From an uncultured Eubacterium sp. (GTDB lineage: Bacteria > Bacillota > Clostridia > Lachnospirales > Lachnospiraceae), in assembly GCA_904420085.1 (NCBI GenBank), contig CAJFUA010000062.1:1-47033 (forward strand): a DNA stretch of 47,033 nt, in the 5' to 3' direction. The position numbers were made by a program, and so were the translations under genes. This document shows, one piece after another, positions 32,648-41,755 of the stretch. The notes beneath the pieces are model-generated. The model was not told where the DNA came from. It saw only the letters and a list, made by a program, of their open reading frames with translations, and searched no databases. Position 1 is the stretch's first letter. Every line of letters begins with the position of its first letter.

Positions 32648-33754
32648 GTGAGAGAATTAAATCAATTAACCTTTGGATTTATTGGAATCGGCCTGATTGG
32701 CGGCTCGGTGGCAAAAACACTGCGCCGTATATACCCAAGCTGCAAGATCATTGTCTATAACCGAGGGGCTAAACCCCGGGTCATGGCTATGAATGACGGC
32801 ACTGCCAATATCGCCTTAGATACAGTAGATGATACATTTCATGAATGCGACTATATTTTTCTTTGTATGCCGGTGGAACTAAATGTGGAATATTTAAAAG
32901 AATTAAAAGGTATTATTAAAAAAGACTGTATTATTACAGATGTGGGAAGCGTAAAGACCAATATTCACCAGGCGGTTGTCTCTTTAGACATGGAAGAAAA
33001 TTTTATTGGCGGGCATCCCATGACCGGCTCCGAGAAAACCGGATATGAACATGCAAGCGACAGGTTGTTGGAAAATGCCTACTATCCAATCACTCCTACT
33101 TCCAAAGTGTCCGAGGAATCTGTTATAGAATATACAAAAATCGTCTCGGATATTGGTGCAATTCCCTTTAAAATCACTCCCGAAGAGCATGACCGTGTGG
33201 TGGCTGCCATCAGCCACCTGCCGCATATTATTGCTTCCAGTCTTGTCAATTTAGTAAAACACAACGACAGTGAAGCAGAATACATGAAAACCATTGCTGC
33301 CGGCGGTTTTAAAGATATTACAAGAATTGCCTCATCTTCTCCGGAAATGTGGGAGCAGATTTGCATGAGCAATCATACAAACATCAGTCAGATGTTAGGA
33401 TTATACATTGAAGATCTGAAAAACATCCAAAAAGATTTGGATACAAAGAACGGCTCTGCCATTCATTCCCTGATTTCTGAAAGCCGCGATTACCGCGACA
33501 ATCTGGATGAACATAATAACAGTATTATTCAACGGAGTTATAGCATTTTTTGTGATATTATTGACGAATCCGGTGCCATTGCCACCATTGCTACCATTCT
33601 CGCCACAAACGGCGTCAGTATAAAAAATATCGGAATTATTCATAACCGTGAACATGAAGAAGGGGTTTTGAAAATATCATTTTATGATGAAGTTTCATCT
33701 AACAAGGCAGTGGAACAGTTGGAACGTCATAGATATAAAATATTTAAACATTAA
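32648..33754 (+). CDS. tyrA: Prephenate dehydrogenase with C-terminal ACT domain
   Basis: It makes 4-hydroxyphenylpyruvate, the tyrosine precursor, from prephenate. The 368-aa protein starts at a GTG with AGGAGG 6 nt upstream. The Rossmann loop is GIGLIGGS (13-20); the active-site histidine region is GGHPMTGSEKTG; the helical dimer domain contains AISHLPHIIASSL. The final 75 residues form an ACT domain (DESGAIATIATILATNGV), the usual sensor of tyrosine in Gram-positive TyrA proteins. It is monofunctional, without a chorismate mutase domain. It is alone on the plus strand between minus-strand genes, with a terminator at 33788-33815. Confidence 0.96.
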   Translation: MRELNQLTFGFIGIGLIGGSVAKTLRRIYPSCKIIVYNRGAKPRVMAMNDGTANIALDTVDDTFHECDYIFLCMPVELNVEYLKELKGIIKKDCIITDVGSVKTNIHQAVVSLDMEENFIGGHPMTGSEKTGYEHASDRLLENAYYPITPTSKVSEESVIEYTKIVSDIGAIPFKITPEEHDRVVAAISHLPHIIASSLVNLVKHNDSEAEYMKTIAAGGFKDITRIASSSPEMWEQICMSNHTNISQMLGLYIEDLKNIQKDLDTKNGSAIHSLISESRDYRDNLDEHNNSIIQRSYSIFCDIIDESGAIATIATILATNGVSIKNIGIIHNREHEEGVLKISFYDEVSSNKAVEQLERHRYKIFKH

Positions 33755-33787
33755 TCCCTCTTGGTCAAATTACGAAATTAAAAAATT

Positions 33788-33815
33788 GAGCATTTGAATT
33801 TCACTTCAAATGCTC
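33788..33815. terminator. Bidirectional terminator between tyrA and rmlA
   Basis: A perfect 11-bp stem (33788-33798 with 33805-33815) has a 6-nt loop, a run of seven T on the plus strand and a T-rich tail (AATTTTTT) on the minus strand. It serves the convergent tyrA and glycopolymer operons. Confidence 0.92.
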
Positions 33816-33824
33816 ATTTTTTTC

Positions 33825-34700
33825 TTAAAATTTATATTTTTCCAAAACCTTTTTCAGATGTTCTCCATATGGAGATTTCCCATAATTCTGAATTGCTTTT
33901 TTCAATTCTTCATCATCAATCCAGCCATTATTATAAGCGATTTCTTCCGGAGCTGCAATAATAATTCCCTGAATACTTTCTATCTGCTTTACAAAATTTC
34001 CTGCTTCAAGCAAAGATTCCATCGTGCCTGTATCCAACCATGCGAATCCTCTGCCTAACAGTTCAACATCCAGCAGTCCCTCTTCTAAATAAAGTTTGTT
34101 CAAATCTGTAATTTCCAATTCTCCTCTTGCACTTGGTTTTACTTTTTTTGCTTTTTCCACAACATGGTTATCGTAAAAGTACAGACCTGTAACAGCAAAA
34201 TTGGACTTTGGTTTTTCCGGTTTTTCCTCTAAAGAAACCACCTGCAAATCATCATCAAATTCCACGATGCCGAACCGCTCCGGATCATCCACCAGATATC
34301 CGAAAATCGTGGCACGTCCTGTGTTATTGTAAGCTTTTTTTAATCTCTTTACTAATCCGTGTCCATAGAAAATATTGTCTCCCAAAATCATGGCACAACT
34401 GTCTTCTCCGATAAACTCTTCACCAATTAAAAATGCCTGCGCCAGTCCGTCCGGAGAAGGCTGCTCTTTGTATGATAAATGGATTCCAAATCTGCTTCCG
34501 TCACCTAATAACTTTTCAAAGTTTGGTAAATCCTGTGGTGTGGATATAATTAATATATCCTGGATTCCCGCCAACATTAATGTTGATAACGGATAATAAA
34601 TCATTGGCTTATCATAAATCGGTAACAGCTGTTTACTTGTAACACTGGTTAACGGATAAAGTCTTGTTCCGCTTCCTCCTGCTAAAATAATTCCTTTCAT
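33825..34700 (-). CDS. rmlA: Glucose-1-phosphate thymidylyltransferase
   Basis: It joins dTTP and glucose 1-phosphate to dTDP-glucose, the entry to dTDP-sugars. The 291-aa protein has the nucleotidyltransferase signature [11 protein letters not shown] (8-18), then [25 protein letters not shown] (metal Asp) and GFAWLDTGT. It is the last gene of the five-gene operon, 2 nt after the glycosyltransferase gene. rmlB, rmlC and rmlD are not in the window, so either they lie elsewhere or dTDP-glucose feeds another route, such as the DegT aminotransferase here after a 4,6-dehydratase. Confidence 0.96.
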   Translation of the reverse strand: MKGIILAGGSGTRLYPLTSVTSKQLLPIYDKPMIYYPLSTLMLAGIQDILIISTPQDLPNFEKLLGDGSRFGIHLSYKEQPSPDGLAQAFLIGEEFIGEDSCAMILGDNIFYGHGLVKRLKKAYNNTGRATIFGYLVDDPERFGIVEFDDDLQVVSLEEKPEKPKSNFAVTGLYFYDNHVVEKAKKVKPSARGELEITDLNKLYLEEGLLDVELLGRGFAWLDTGTMESLLEAGNFVKQIESIQGIIIAAPEEIAYNNGWIDDEELKKAIQNYGKSPYGEHLKKVLEKYKF

Positions 34701-34702
34701 CT

Positions 34703-36457
34703 TTATTCCACCTCAATTTCTATTCTTCCGTTGACGATAACTTCATCCAGAAAAGTATCATCTAGGGCCTGATTGGTCATTTCCTGCTTTCTCACAGTTG
34801 TATAAAGTCCTTCACGGTTCTGATATATCATAATATTATTCCCGGAAGGAAGTTTCTCCGGTTCAAAAATATATAAATCTCCCTGTTTTTCTATCGGATA
34901 TCTTTTGTTATTCTCGATATTAAAGAAAAATATATCTTGCACTTCCCGGGTGTCGTTAATTCCTAAAAAATATTGGGAATTCTTCTTTAATAAAGTAAAC
35001 CGATTCTTTTTCTGAATCGTTAAAATAGAATACCTGGAATTAAAAGTAATGATTTTATCACCTGTCGTAATACTGGTTACCTTTGCCAGTTCTTCCATTA
35101 ACCGCGGTGTATAATATGTTTTTTTCCCATTCTTTATACATACCGTATTTAATATATATGTTGAACAAGGTAAATCGGTAATGTCTGCTTTTCTTCGAAC
35201 CTTGTCATATTTTAAGTCTGTCCTCTGCTGACTGAAATAACGGTTGTACGTAAATACTTCTTCCACAGAAATTGCATCATCCTCTTCCAATCCTACAAAA
35301 ATCTGAAAATCAACGTAAATTCTGCCGTTTTCTTCCGACAAACCTTTTACGGACAGCACATTATTATTTCTCAAAACAGAATTATATACATATGGATCCA
35401 ACTTCTTTACATCTAAATCTTTAAACGACATTTTATTGTAAATAAAATCATAAATCTGTCTGTATCTTTTTGCCAAAATGCGCTCTGTAAAATACTTTGT
35501 CCCTACCGGAATATCTGAATTTGCTATCAGATGTACAAAAAACGCTTTAAATTGCATTAAGAAACAGCGGTATCTGTGACATGCAAGCTTAAAATCATTA
35601 TAATCATTTTCTTCATTTTCCGGATTTGCCAGAGTATATAACGGATAATATAACCGTACAAAACTATGCTCCCATATTGCCTTATTATATTGCATGCTCT
35701 TTTTGAAATCCTGAATGCTTATCTTTATCTGGGACTGAAAAGAGTCACACCTGTCGGATATCATATGAAACTCTGCCGTCTGGTCTGTAATGGAGATTTT
35801 CTCTTCATTCTTTTTCTTTCTCCAAAAATATACAACATCCGTAAGAACACTGATTTTCTTTGCTCTCATTGCCGCTTTATATGTGAATATTCTATCTGCT
35901 ATTAACAAATTTGCAGGCATTTCAATCTGATTTTCTCTTAGAAAATCTGTTTTATATACGGCATTCCAGTAGAATACCTGGTTGGTAAACGCTTCTTTTT
36001 CCTCGTCTGTTGTCAATACTTTGTTTTCCACAAAAACGTTATTTTCATGGGCAGCGATTAAAAAAGTATTCATAAAAGCATTGGTTAGTTTCATCGGAAG
36101 TCCGGAAGCGAAATCCGAGCCATCCTGCTCGATTCTGGCAATCAGTTTCTTATAGGCTCCATCCGCCACCACATCATCAGAATCTACCAGTGCCAGATAT
36201 TTCCCGTTTGCTTTTGCAATTCCTATCTGAGATGAAATTGCTCCACCGGAATTTGGTTTCTCAATCAGTTGAAACTGAGGTTTGTCTTTAATATATTCTT
36301 TGATAATCTGCGCGGAATTGTCTGTGCTGGAATCGTCTACTACAAATACTTCATAGGAATCAATTCCCTGCCGCTCGATGGAACTGAGACAATCTTCCAA
36401 ATACTGCTCATTATTATAACTTAAAACTACGACGGAAAGCGTCACCTTATTTTCCAT
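34703..36457 (-). CDS. Family 2 glycosyltransferase with a long C-terminal extension
   Basis: This 584-aa cytoplasmic enzyme has an N-terminal GT-A domain (about 1-230): [25 protein letters not shown] (40-50) and the metal-binding DSDD (92-95). The other 350 residues are mixed helices (about 230-370) and then beta-rich sequence without a family I can name. Similar tails occur on wall teichoic acid and capsule glycosyltransferases. The start overlaps the aminotransferase gene by 11 nt, with AAGGAG upstream. It likely adds a sugar, perhaps the amino sugar made next door, to the polymer. Acceptor and donor are unknown. Confidence 0.88.
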   Translation of the reverse strand: MENKVTLSVVVLSYNNEQYLEDCLSSIERQGIDSYEVFVVDDSSTDNSAQIIKEYIKDKPQFQLIEKPNSGGAISSQIGIAKANGKYLALVDSDDVVADGAYKKLIARIEQDGSDFASGLPMKLTNAFMNTFLIAAHENNVFVENKVLTTDEEKEAFTNQVFYWNAVYKTDFLRENQIEMPANLLIADRIFTYKAAMRAKKISVLTDVVYFWRKKKNEEKISITDQTAEFHMISDRCDSFQSQIKISIQDFKKSMQYNKAIWEHSFVRLYYPLYTLANPENEENDYNDFKLACHRYRCFLMQFKAFFVHLIANSDIPVGTKYFTERILAKRYRQIYDFIYNKMSFKDLDVKKLDPYVYNSVLRNNNVLSVKGLSEENGRIYVDFQIFVGLEEDDAISVEEVFTYNRYFSQQRTDLKYDKVRRKADITDLPCSTYILNTVCIKNGKKTYYTPRLMEELAKVTSITTGDKIITFNSRYSILTIQKKNRFTLLKKNSQYFLGINDTREVQDIFFFNIENNKRYPIEKQGDLYIFEPEKLPSGNNIMIYQNREGLYTTVRKQEMTNQALDDTFLDEVIVNGRIEIEVE

Positions 36458-37541
36458 TATGAAAATACTCCTTTATTCTACTACAAATCTCCAACACCTG
36501 TTCTTCTGTCAAATCAGCATACAATGGAAGACACAGGATATTTTTTGAAACTTCCTCTGCAATCGGTGTCTGATTATACTCCTGAAACAATGGCATCTGG
36601 TTGATTGCCGGATAAAAATATCTTCTCGGATAAATATCAAACTGTTCCAGATAATTCATTAATCCCTCCGCAGACAAATTTTCATCTTTTACCACAACCG
36701 GATAATAGCCGTAATTATATTTTACATCGTCTCTTCTGTGTAGCAAAACAAGAGAGGAAACTGCGCCTAATTCTCTATCGTAAATTTCTGTTAAAACTTT
36801 TCTCTTAGCAATATTATTATCTAAGTTTCTTAAATTCACAATTCCCATGGCTGCTGAAAATTCATTCATTTTTGAGTTGACGCCATCATATACAGTAAGT
36901 CCGTCGGATATACCAAAATTGGAACGGGAAACTACTTCCTGCAGCATCTGGTCTGAATCAATGACAGCCATTCCCCCTTCAATAGAATTCAATACTTTGG
37001 TTCCATGAAGGCTGAACATGGAAGCATCTCCAAAGTTTCCTATCGCTTCTCCTTCCACTTCCACACCAATGGCATGAGCGGCATCATACACAACTTTTAA
37101 ATGATGCCTGTCCGCAATTTCCTGTATTTTCTTTACGTCACAGGGCGATCCGTACACATGAACCGGAACAATCGCTACAGTTTTTGGTGTAATTAACGCC
37201 TCTATCTTATTTACGTCAATATTGTAATCTTTCTTATCAATATCGCAAAACACCGGCTTATGTCCGGAATTTAAAATAGCCAGTGTAGTGGAAACAAAAG
37301 TAAAGGACGTTGTTATAATCTCTCCCGGCTCAATGCAGGACAAAATATTCTGCAACAGCATATGTCCGTTACATTGTAATTCCACATTTTTGTAATCAAA
37401 TTTGTCTTGAATCAGGCTTTTAAATTTCTCATATTTGGGACCAAAATTGGTTATATGCTTTATTTCCCAAATGGATTTTATTTCTTCTGCATATTCTTCA
37501 TATTCAGGTAATGCCGGTCTGGTAACAAATATCTTTTCCAT
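36447..37541 (-). CDS. DegT/DnrJ/EryC1/StrS family sugar aminotransferase
   Basis: This PLP enzyme transfers an amino group to a keto-sugar nucleotide. It is 364 aa from the start at 37541 (MEKIFVTRP), which has GGAGGT upstream; an in-frame ATG at 37556 is part of that ribosome site. The PLP lysine is K182 in SLHGTKVLNSIEGG, the cofactor Asp is D153 in YDAAHAIG, and the C-terminal region YPRRYFYPAINQMPLF matches sugar aminotransferases. With RmlA in the same operon, a dTDP-keto-sugar substrate is likely, though no dehydratase is encoded here. It ends by overlapping the GT2 gene. Confidence 0.93.
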   Translation of the reverse strand: MEKIFVTRPALPEYEEYAEEIKSIWEIKHITNFGPKYEKFKSLIQDKFDYKNVELQCNGHMLLQNILSCIEPGEIITTSFTFVSTTLAILNSGHKPVFCDIDKKDYNIDVNKIEALITPKTVAIVPVHVYGSPCDVKKIQEIADRHHLKVVYDAAHAIGVEVEGEAIGNFGDASMFSLHGTKVLNSIEGGMAVIDSDQMLQEVVSRSNFGISDGLTVYDGVNSKMNEFSAAMGIVNLRNLDNNIAKRKVLTEIYDRELGAVSSLVLLHRRDDVKYNYGYYPVVVKDENLSAEGLMNYLEQFDIYPRRYFYPAINQMPLFQEYNQTPIAEEVSKNILCLPLYADLTEEQVLEICSRIKEYFHNGK

Positions 37542-37543
37542 TT

Positions 37544-38830
37544 TTAATACCTCCAATCCATTAATGCCGTCATGCAGTCCAGATCAAAAACCGGTATGTT
37601 ACATTTTCTTGAAACATCGTATCTTTCTCTGAATGCATCATCAATGAAAATCGCATTTTTATGTTTAATGTAATCACTTTTTAACGTTTCATCCTTGATA
37701 TGAATAATTTCATCAAAAACAGATTTGTCTATATGATATTTTTTTAAGGATTCTTCAATGTCTTTTGCATGTCTGGTCAGCAATTTTATTTTTTTCTTTT
37801 GATTCAGGCATTGATAAATAAATGCGATAACCTCTGTATTGACCGTATCTTTGTATGTGATGGTGTCATCAAAATCCATATACACATAATCATAGTCAAT
37901 ATCCAAAATATATTTATTTGAAAAAGCTCTGTCCACTTCCGTATGGGCAATCAGGTTTGGAAGCGCCGATACCTCATAACCCATCAGTTGATATACGGTG
38001 TTCAGAATAAAATTAAAGCCCCTGACTCTGCTGGTAGACATACTGCCCGCCACACGGGAAGCCATTTCCAACAATTTGTAATGTCCGGCGGCATCCAGTT
38101 TTACCTGGAAAAACCAGACTCCGTTAAACCTTACCTGTCTGTTAATACTGTCCGCAATTTCGCGAACCTCTTCCGGCATATCCACCGTTACGGAATGCAC
38201 ACTGATGCCTGTCCGGATGCGTTTTCTCTGACGCATGGAAGCCACAAGCAAATTTCCCTTACTGTCCGTAAAACAGTCAATGGTGTATTCTTCTCCCGGC
38301 AGCAATTCAGAAATCACATATGCATCCGCCTTATCCTGTAGCAGTTCCAAATCTTCCATAGAATTTATCTTCATAATTCCCTGAGAACCCTGTCCGATAT
38401 CCGGCTTTGCAAATAGCGGTAAATCTTCTTCCCTGATTTCCTCTATACGGAACATTTTAGGAATATACCATTCTCCTGCCAGTTTCTCATAAGTTCTCTT
38501 TTTCGAGCGTGCCAGATCACAGGTGTCTTTATCCGAAGTCGCTATCTTGCACTTTACTTCTTCCCGATGCTCTGACAGATACAAAATCACATCATCATAT
38601 GCCGGTATCAGAACATCTATATGGTTTTCCTCAATCACAGAATTTAACTCATCCATAAAAGTGGGACTTGTAATAAAGGAGATTCCCTCAATGTAATTTT
38701 TGTATACCATTCTTCCATGAGAAGAAACAGAACTCAATCCGTACAGATTGATATGTTTGTCAAATTTCAGTGCGTTGTGCACTTCCAGTCCGATTTCGGA
38801 ACCACATGGGAATACTAAAACATTAATCAT
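37544..38830 (-). CDS. ATP-grasp ligase fused to a HAD-like phosphatase
   Basis: This 428-aa two-domain protein has a pre-ATP-grasp Rossmann-like region (1-105) and an ATP-grasp domain (about 106-295) with FAKPDIGQGSQGI, SELLPGEEYTID and metal-site LLEMASRVAGS. A HAD domain covers 310-428. The HAD motifs are complete: DFDDT (319-323), the Thr of LLTRH (352) and FIDD (395-398), so both halves look active. ATP-grasp enzymes join a carboxylate to an amine or thiol through an acyl phosphate. Next to a sugar aminotransferase, one inference is acylation of an amino sugar with an amino acid, the HAD part removing a phosphate. It overlaps the polymerase gene by 8 nt and ends 2 nt before the aminotransferase gene. 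Confidence 0.87.
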   Translation of the reverse strand: MINVLVFPCGSEIGLEVHNALKFDKHINLYGLSSVSSHGRMVYKNYIEGISFITSPTFMDELNSVIEENHIDVLIPAYDDVILYLSEHREEVKCKIATSDKDTCDLARSKKRTYEKLAGEWYIPKMFRIEEIREEDLPLFAKPDIGQGSQGIMKINSMEDLELLQDKADAYVISELLPGEEYTIDCFTDSKGNLLVASMRQRKRIRTGISVHSVTVDMPEEVREIADSINRQVRFNGVWFFQVKLDAAGHYKLLEMASRVAGSMSTSRVRGFNFILNTVYQLMGYEVSALPNLIAHTEVDRAFSNKYILDIDYDYVYMDFDDTITYKDTVNTEVIAFIYQCLNQKKKIKLLTRHAKDIEESLKKYHIDKSVFDEIIHIKDETLKSDYIKHKNAIFIDDAFRERYDVSRKCNIPVFDLDCMTALMDWRY

Positions 38831-41615
38831 CTTTTTCCTCGCTCAAAACAATATCTAATACCTTTTCACAGGAATGCCCGTCACAATATTTTGCCATATC
38901 GTCACAAAACGCGCGCAGTTTTTCGGAATGCTCATAATCATACTGCTCAATATGTTCGATGGCATTCACCAGACTGTCATTATCCTGTAAAATCGGTCCC
39001 GGCAATGTGTTCATACCTACATAAAGCCCTCTTGTCTCATTCACATATTCTTCTAAATCATAAGCATAGAACAGCATTGGTTTCCTTGCACTTGCAAAAT
39101 CATAAAATACGCTGGAATAATCCGTAATAAGAATATCTGCAATGCAAAGTAACTCCATGACATCTTCCTCGCCACTGACATTCAGCAGGAAGTTTTTATA
39201 TTTATCATCAATCTCCAGACTGTCTGCAATCAGATGATGCAGTTTCACCAGCAATACATATTCATCGCTGAATTTTGTATACAGCCTGTCCACATCAAAA
39301 GGAAGACTGAAATCGTAACCTCTCACATAATCTCCCTGTAAATCTCTCCATGTAGGTGCATAGACAATCACTTTCTTATTCTTAATCGCCGGATACTGTG
39401 AAAGCAGTCTTTCCTTTGCTTTGTTCTTTAATTCCTCTTTATAGAAAATATCGTTAATCGGATATCCCTCTTTAATCAGCCTTTTCTTAAAACGGAATGC
39501 ATGGACTAATTTCTCTGCTCCGTAATCGTTATCAGCAAGGAAATAATCCCAGTTCTGGCTTTCCTGATAGAGATTTCCAAACGCCTGCTTTTCAGGTCCC
39601 TCGCACTCTATGTCAAATCCCAGTTTTTTCAGAGGTGTTCCATGCCATGTCTGTAAATAAACCGTTTCCTCTCTCTTTTTCTTTACCGGGAAAAGAATAT
39701 TATTGACCCAGTATTTCGCCTTAGCCAAATAATAGAAATACTCAGACGTTCCTCTTTCCACTAAGATTGGATTTCCTGGAATTTTACTGCTGTTTGTATC
39801 AGGATACGCCCACACAAACTTATAATCTGCATACTTTGGATTCCCTATCATATATTCATAAAGATATTTTGGATTTCCCGTGTAATTCTTTCCCAGATTT
39901 GCCTCAAAGAATATCAGTTTGTCATCTGCCTTTTCATTTTTCAGCGTATCAAAATATTTTTCACGTCCGGTCTGGAATTTAATGCCTTTCTCATATTCAT
40001 CTCTGGATGTAAACCATGCGTTTAAATTGTACTGATTCATACCAAGATAAAAAGACATTACCATATCTTCCGGCATTTCATGCGTATAAAGATATCTTTC
40101 TTTTGTGGAATATTCTGCATATTTTTTTACTAAAAAACCGGTTTCTTTAAAACCTCCCACATATTCAATGCCTAATCTGAAGTTAAGTCTGGCATTATAA
40201 TACATATTCCGGTGCAGCTGTTCTATATCAATATCAAAACAGTCTTCCACTGTTCGGTTTGCCTCGTCCATTATTTTTTCATATAAAACAAAATTATACT
40301 TTGCATAATTATCTGTCAGATAAACTGTATATTTTTGTATTTTGGATAACAACGAATAAATCTTAAATTCCAATTTGATTTTTCCGTCCTGCTCCGTCAC
40401 TTCACAATCGGACGTGAACGTGTTGACTGCAAGATCAAAATCGTATTTTTCGCTATATATATAGTGGTTTTCCTTATTACATATCAATAGAATCTGCCGG
40501 TCAAAGAAAGTCAGAACATTACCATAAGCCTCGCTTAAAATATAATCCTTAACGGCTCTTGTCTTTGGCTGAATCAGTTTCAGCCAGTTGGTTTCTAATT
40601 TATTTCCTTTTGTACTGTATATCTCAAATTCCAGAACAAACCGATCTATCAGATTGATTTCTCTGTTGAGAAGTTCGCTGACGTTCTCAATTTCCACCTG
40701 TACACCGGTTGGAATGACAGCCACTTTTTCTCTCTCATTTGTTTTTAAATTTTTAATGTAAAGTACAAATTTCTGACACTTGGTATAATTTTCCTTTAAA
40801 TTGATTAATATTTTATTCTCTCTTGCTTCATAGGAAATCTTGTCGATATATTTATACTGCGGTTTTAAATCCTGTGTCTTTACTTTTAATTTGTCCGGTT
40901 GGAATACATAAGATGTGTCCGGTTGTGTAATATATAATCGTGACAAATCCTCTCTTACCGCTAATTTCTCGTCTGACGTATACATGGTCACTACAGGAAT
41001 AAAACAATCTTTTTCAACCAAAAGAATCTGCAGTTCGTGATTTTCCTCAAGCACTTCATTTATATGGTCAATTTGCAGTGGTTTGTCTGAAACTGCTAAA
41101 GACACAACGGTATCATAGTCGTTATCAACCAATACCAGTCTGCTCTCTTTCAGGAAATCTTTATTTTCCGTGCCGTGTATATCCAAATCAATATTTAATG
41201 TATCATTTATCACATCAAAATGAACCAATGCATACTTTGCATCGGCTGCACAATATTGCTTCTGATTCAGTTCAACAAAATGCCCGTCGATATCAAAATC
41301 AAACTCATCCCCTTCAAAGGTGGCTGTGGTGGAATATCCGTCCACCAACACCTTGAAATTTTTATTTCTGATTAAATTTATAACACCGTTATTCAATGAC
41401 AGTTTAACTTTTTTATTTTCACTTTTCCATCTGTCTTTGTCATATGCAAGAGACCATGAATCGATTTCCTCCGACACAGACTCAATGATAATATTGTCAT
41501 TGACTATATATGCTTTTAATTCCGGCTTCAAGGAATTTCTTATCTTTCTTCCAAATTTACTTTTTACCATTTTTAAATAGAATGGTCTGAATAATCGTTT
41601 TAGTCTTGATATCAT
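38823..41615 (-). CDS. CDP-glycerol/ribitol glycerophosphotransferase-like polymerase (TagF family)
   Basis: This 930-aa peripheral membrane enzyme is expected to build or prime a poly(polyol-phosphate) chain like wall teichoic acid. The C-terminal 370 residues are the Glyphos_transf domain, with LQTWHGTPLKKLG, VIVYAPTWRD, LLVKLHH and ILITDYSSVFYDFASA. The N-terminal 550 residues are beta-rich, divided into several Ig-like or TagF-N-type modules, and basic at the very start (MISRLKRLFRPFYLKMVKSK), suiting membrane contact. It is the first gene of the operon, behind the promoter at 41700-41728. There is no tagA, tagB, tagD or transporter gene in the window, so linkage unit and export must come from elsewhere. 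Confidence 0.9.
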   Translation of the reverse strand: MISRLKRLFRPFYLKMVKSKFGRKIRNSLKPELKAYIVNDNIIIESVSEEIDSWSLAYDKDRWKSENKKVKLSLNNGVINLIRNKNFKVLVDGYSTTATFEGDEFDFDIDGHFVELNQKQYCAADAKYALVHFDVINDTLNIDLDIHGTENKDFLKESRLVLVDNDYDTVVSLAVSDKPLQIDHINEVLEENHELQILLVEKDCFIPVVTMYTSDEKLAVREDLSRLYITQPDTSYVFQPDKLKVKTQDLKPQYKYIDKISYEARENKILINLKENYTKCQKFVLYIKNLKTNEREKVAVIPTGVQVEIENVSELLNREINLIDRFVLEFEIYSTKGNKLETNWLKLIQPKTRAVKDYILSEAYGNVLTFFDRQILLICNKENHYIYSEKYDFDLAVNTFTSDCEVTEQDGKIKLEFKIYSLLSKIQKYTVYLTDNYAKYNFVLYEKIMDEANRTVEDCFDIDIEQLHRNMYYNARLNFRLGIEYVGGFKETGFLVKKYAEYSTKERYLYTHEMPEDMVMSFYLGMNQYNLNAWFTSRDEYEKGIKFQTGREKYFDTLKNEKADDKLIFFEANLGKNYTGNPKYLYEYMIGNPKYADYKFVWAYPDTNSSKIPGNPILVERGTSEYFYYLAKAKYWVNNILFPVKKKREETVYLQTWHGTPLKKLGFDIECEGPEKQAFGNLYQESQNWDYFLADNDYGAEKLVHAFRFKKRLIKEGYPINDIFYKEELKNKAKERLLSQYPAIKNKKVIVYAPTWRDLQGDYVRGYDFSLPFDVDRLYTKFSDEYVLLVKLHHLIADSLEIDDKYKNFLLNVSGEEDVMELLCIADILITDYSSVFYDFASARKPMLFYAYDLEEYVNETRGLYVGMNTLPGPILQDNDSLVNAIEHIEQYDYEHSEKLRAFCDDMAKYCDGHSCEKVLDIVLSEEKDD

Positions 41616-41699
41616 CGTTTTTCTCCTACTTTTTCAAAGAAAAATATGCACATTTCCCCATGCAGTATTGCAGCATTTCCTATTATGCATATTTTACAA

Positions 41700-41728
41700 A
41701 TTATACCATAATATGGTATTCATTTCAA
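41700..41728 (-). promoter_or_regulatory. Promoter of the glycopolymer operon
   Basis: On the minus strand, TTGAAA (41723-41728), 17 nt and a perfect TATAAT (41700-41705) lie about 85 nt upstream of the TagF-like start. aroA ends at 41756 with no hairpin terminator in between, so some read-through from aroA is possible. Confidence 0.85.
41703..41719. promoter_or_regulatory. 17-bp palindrome over the spacer and -10 box: candidate operator
   Basis: ATACCATA-A-TATGGTAT is a perfect inverted repeat of 8 bp arms around one base. It fills most of the spacer and enters the TATAAT box of the glycopolymer promoter, a typical place for a repressor or a MerR-type regulator. No regulator gene is adjacent. 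Confidence 0.55.
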
Positions 41729-41755
41729 TGTTTCTACTTTTTTTGACATTTGGTG

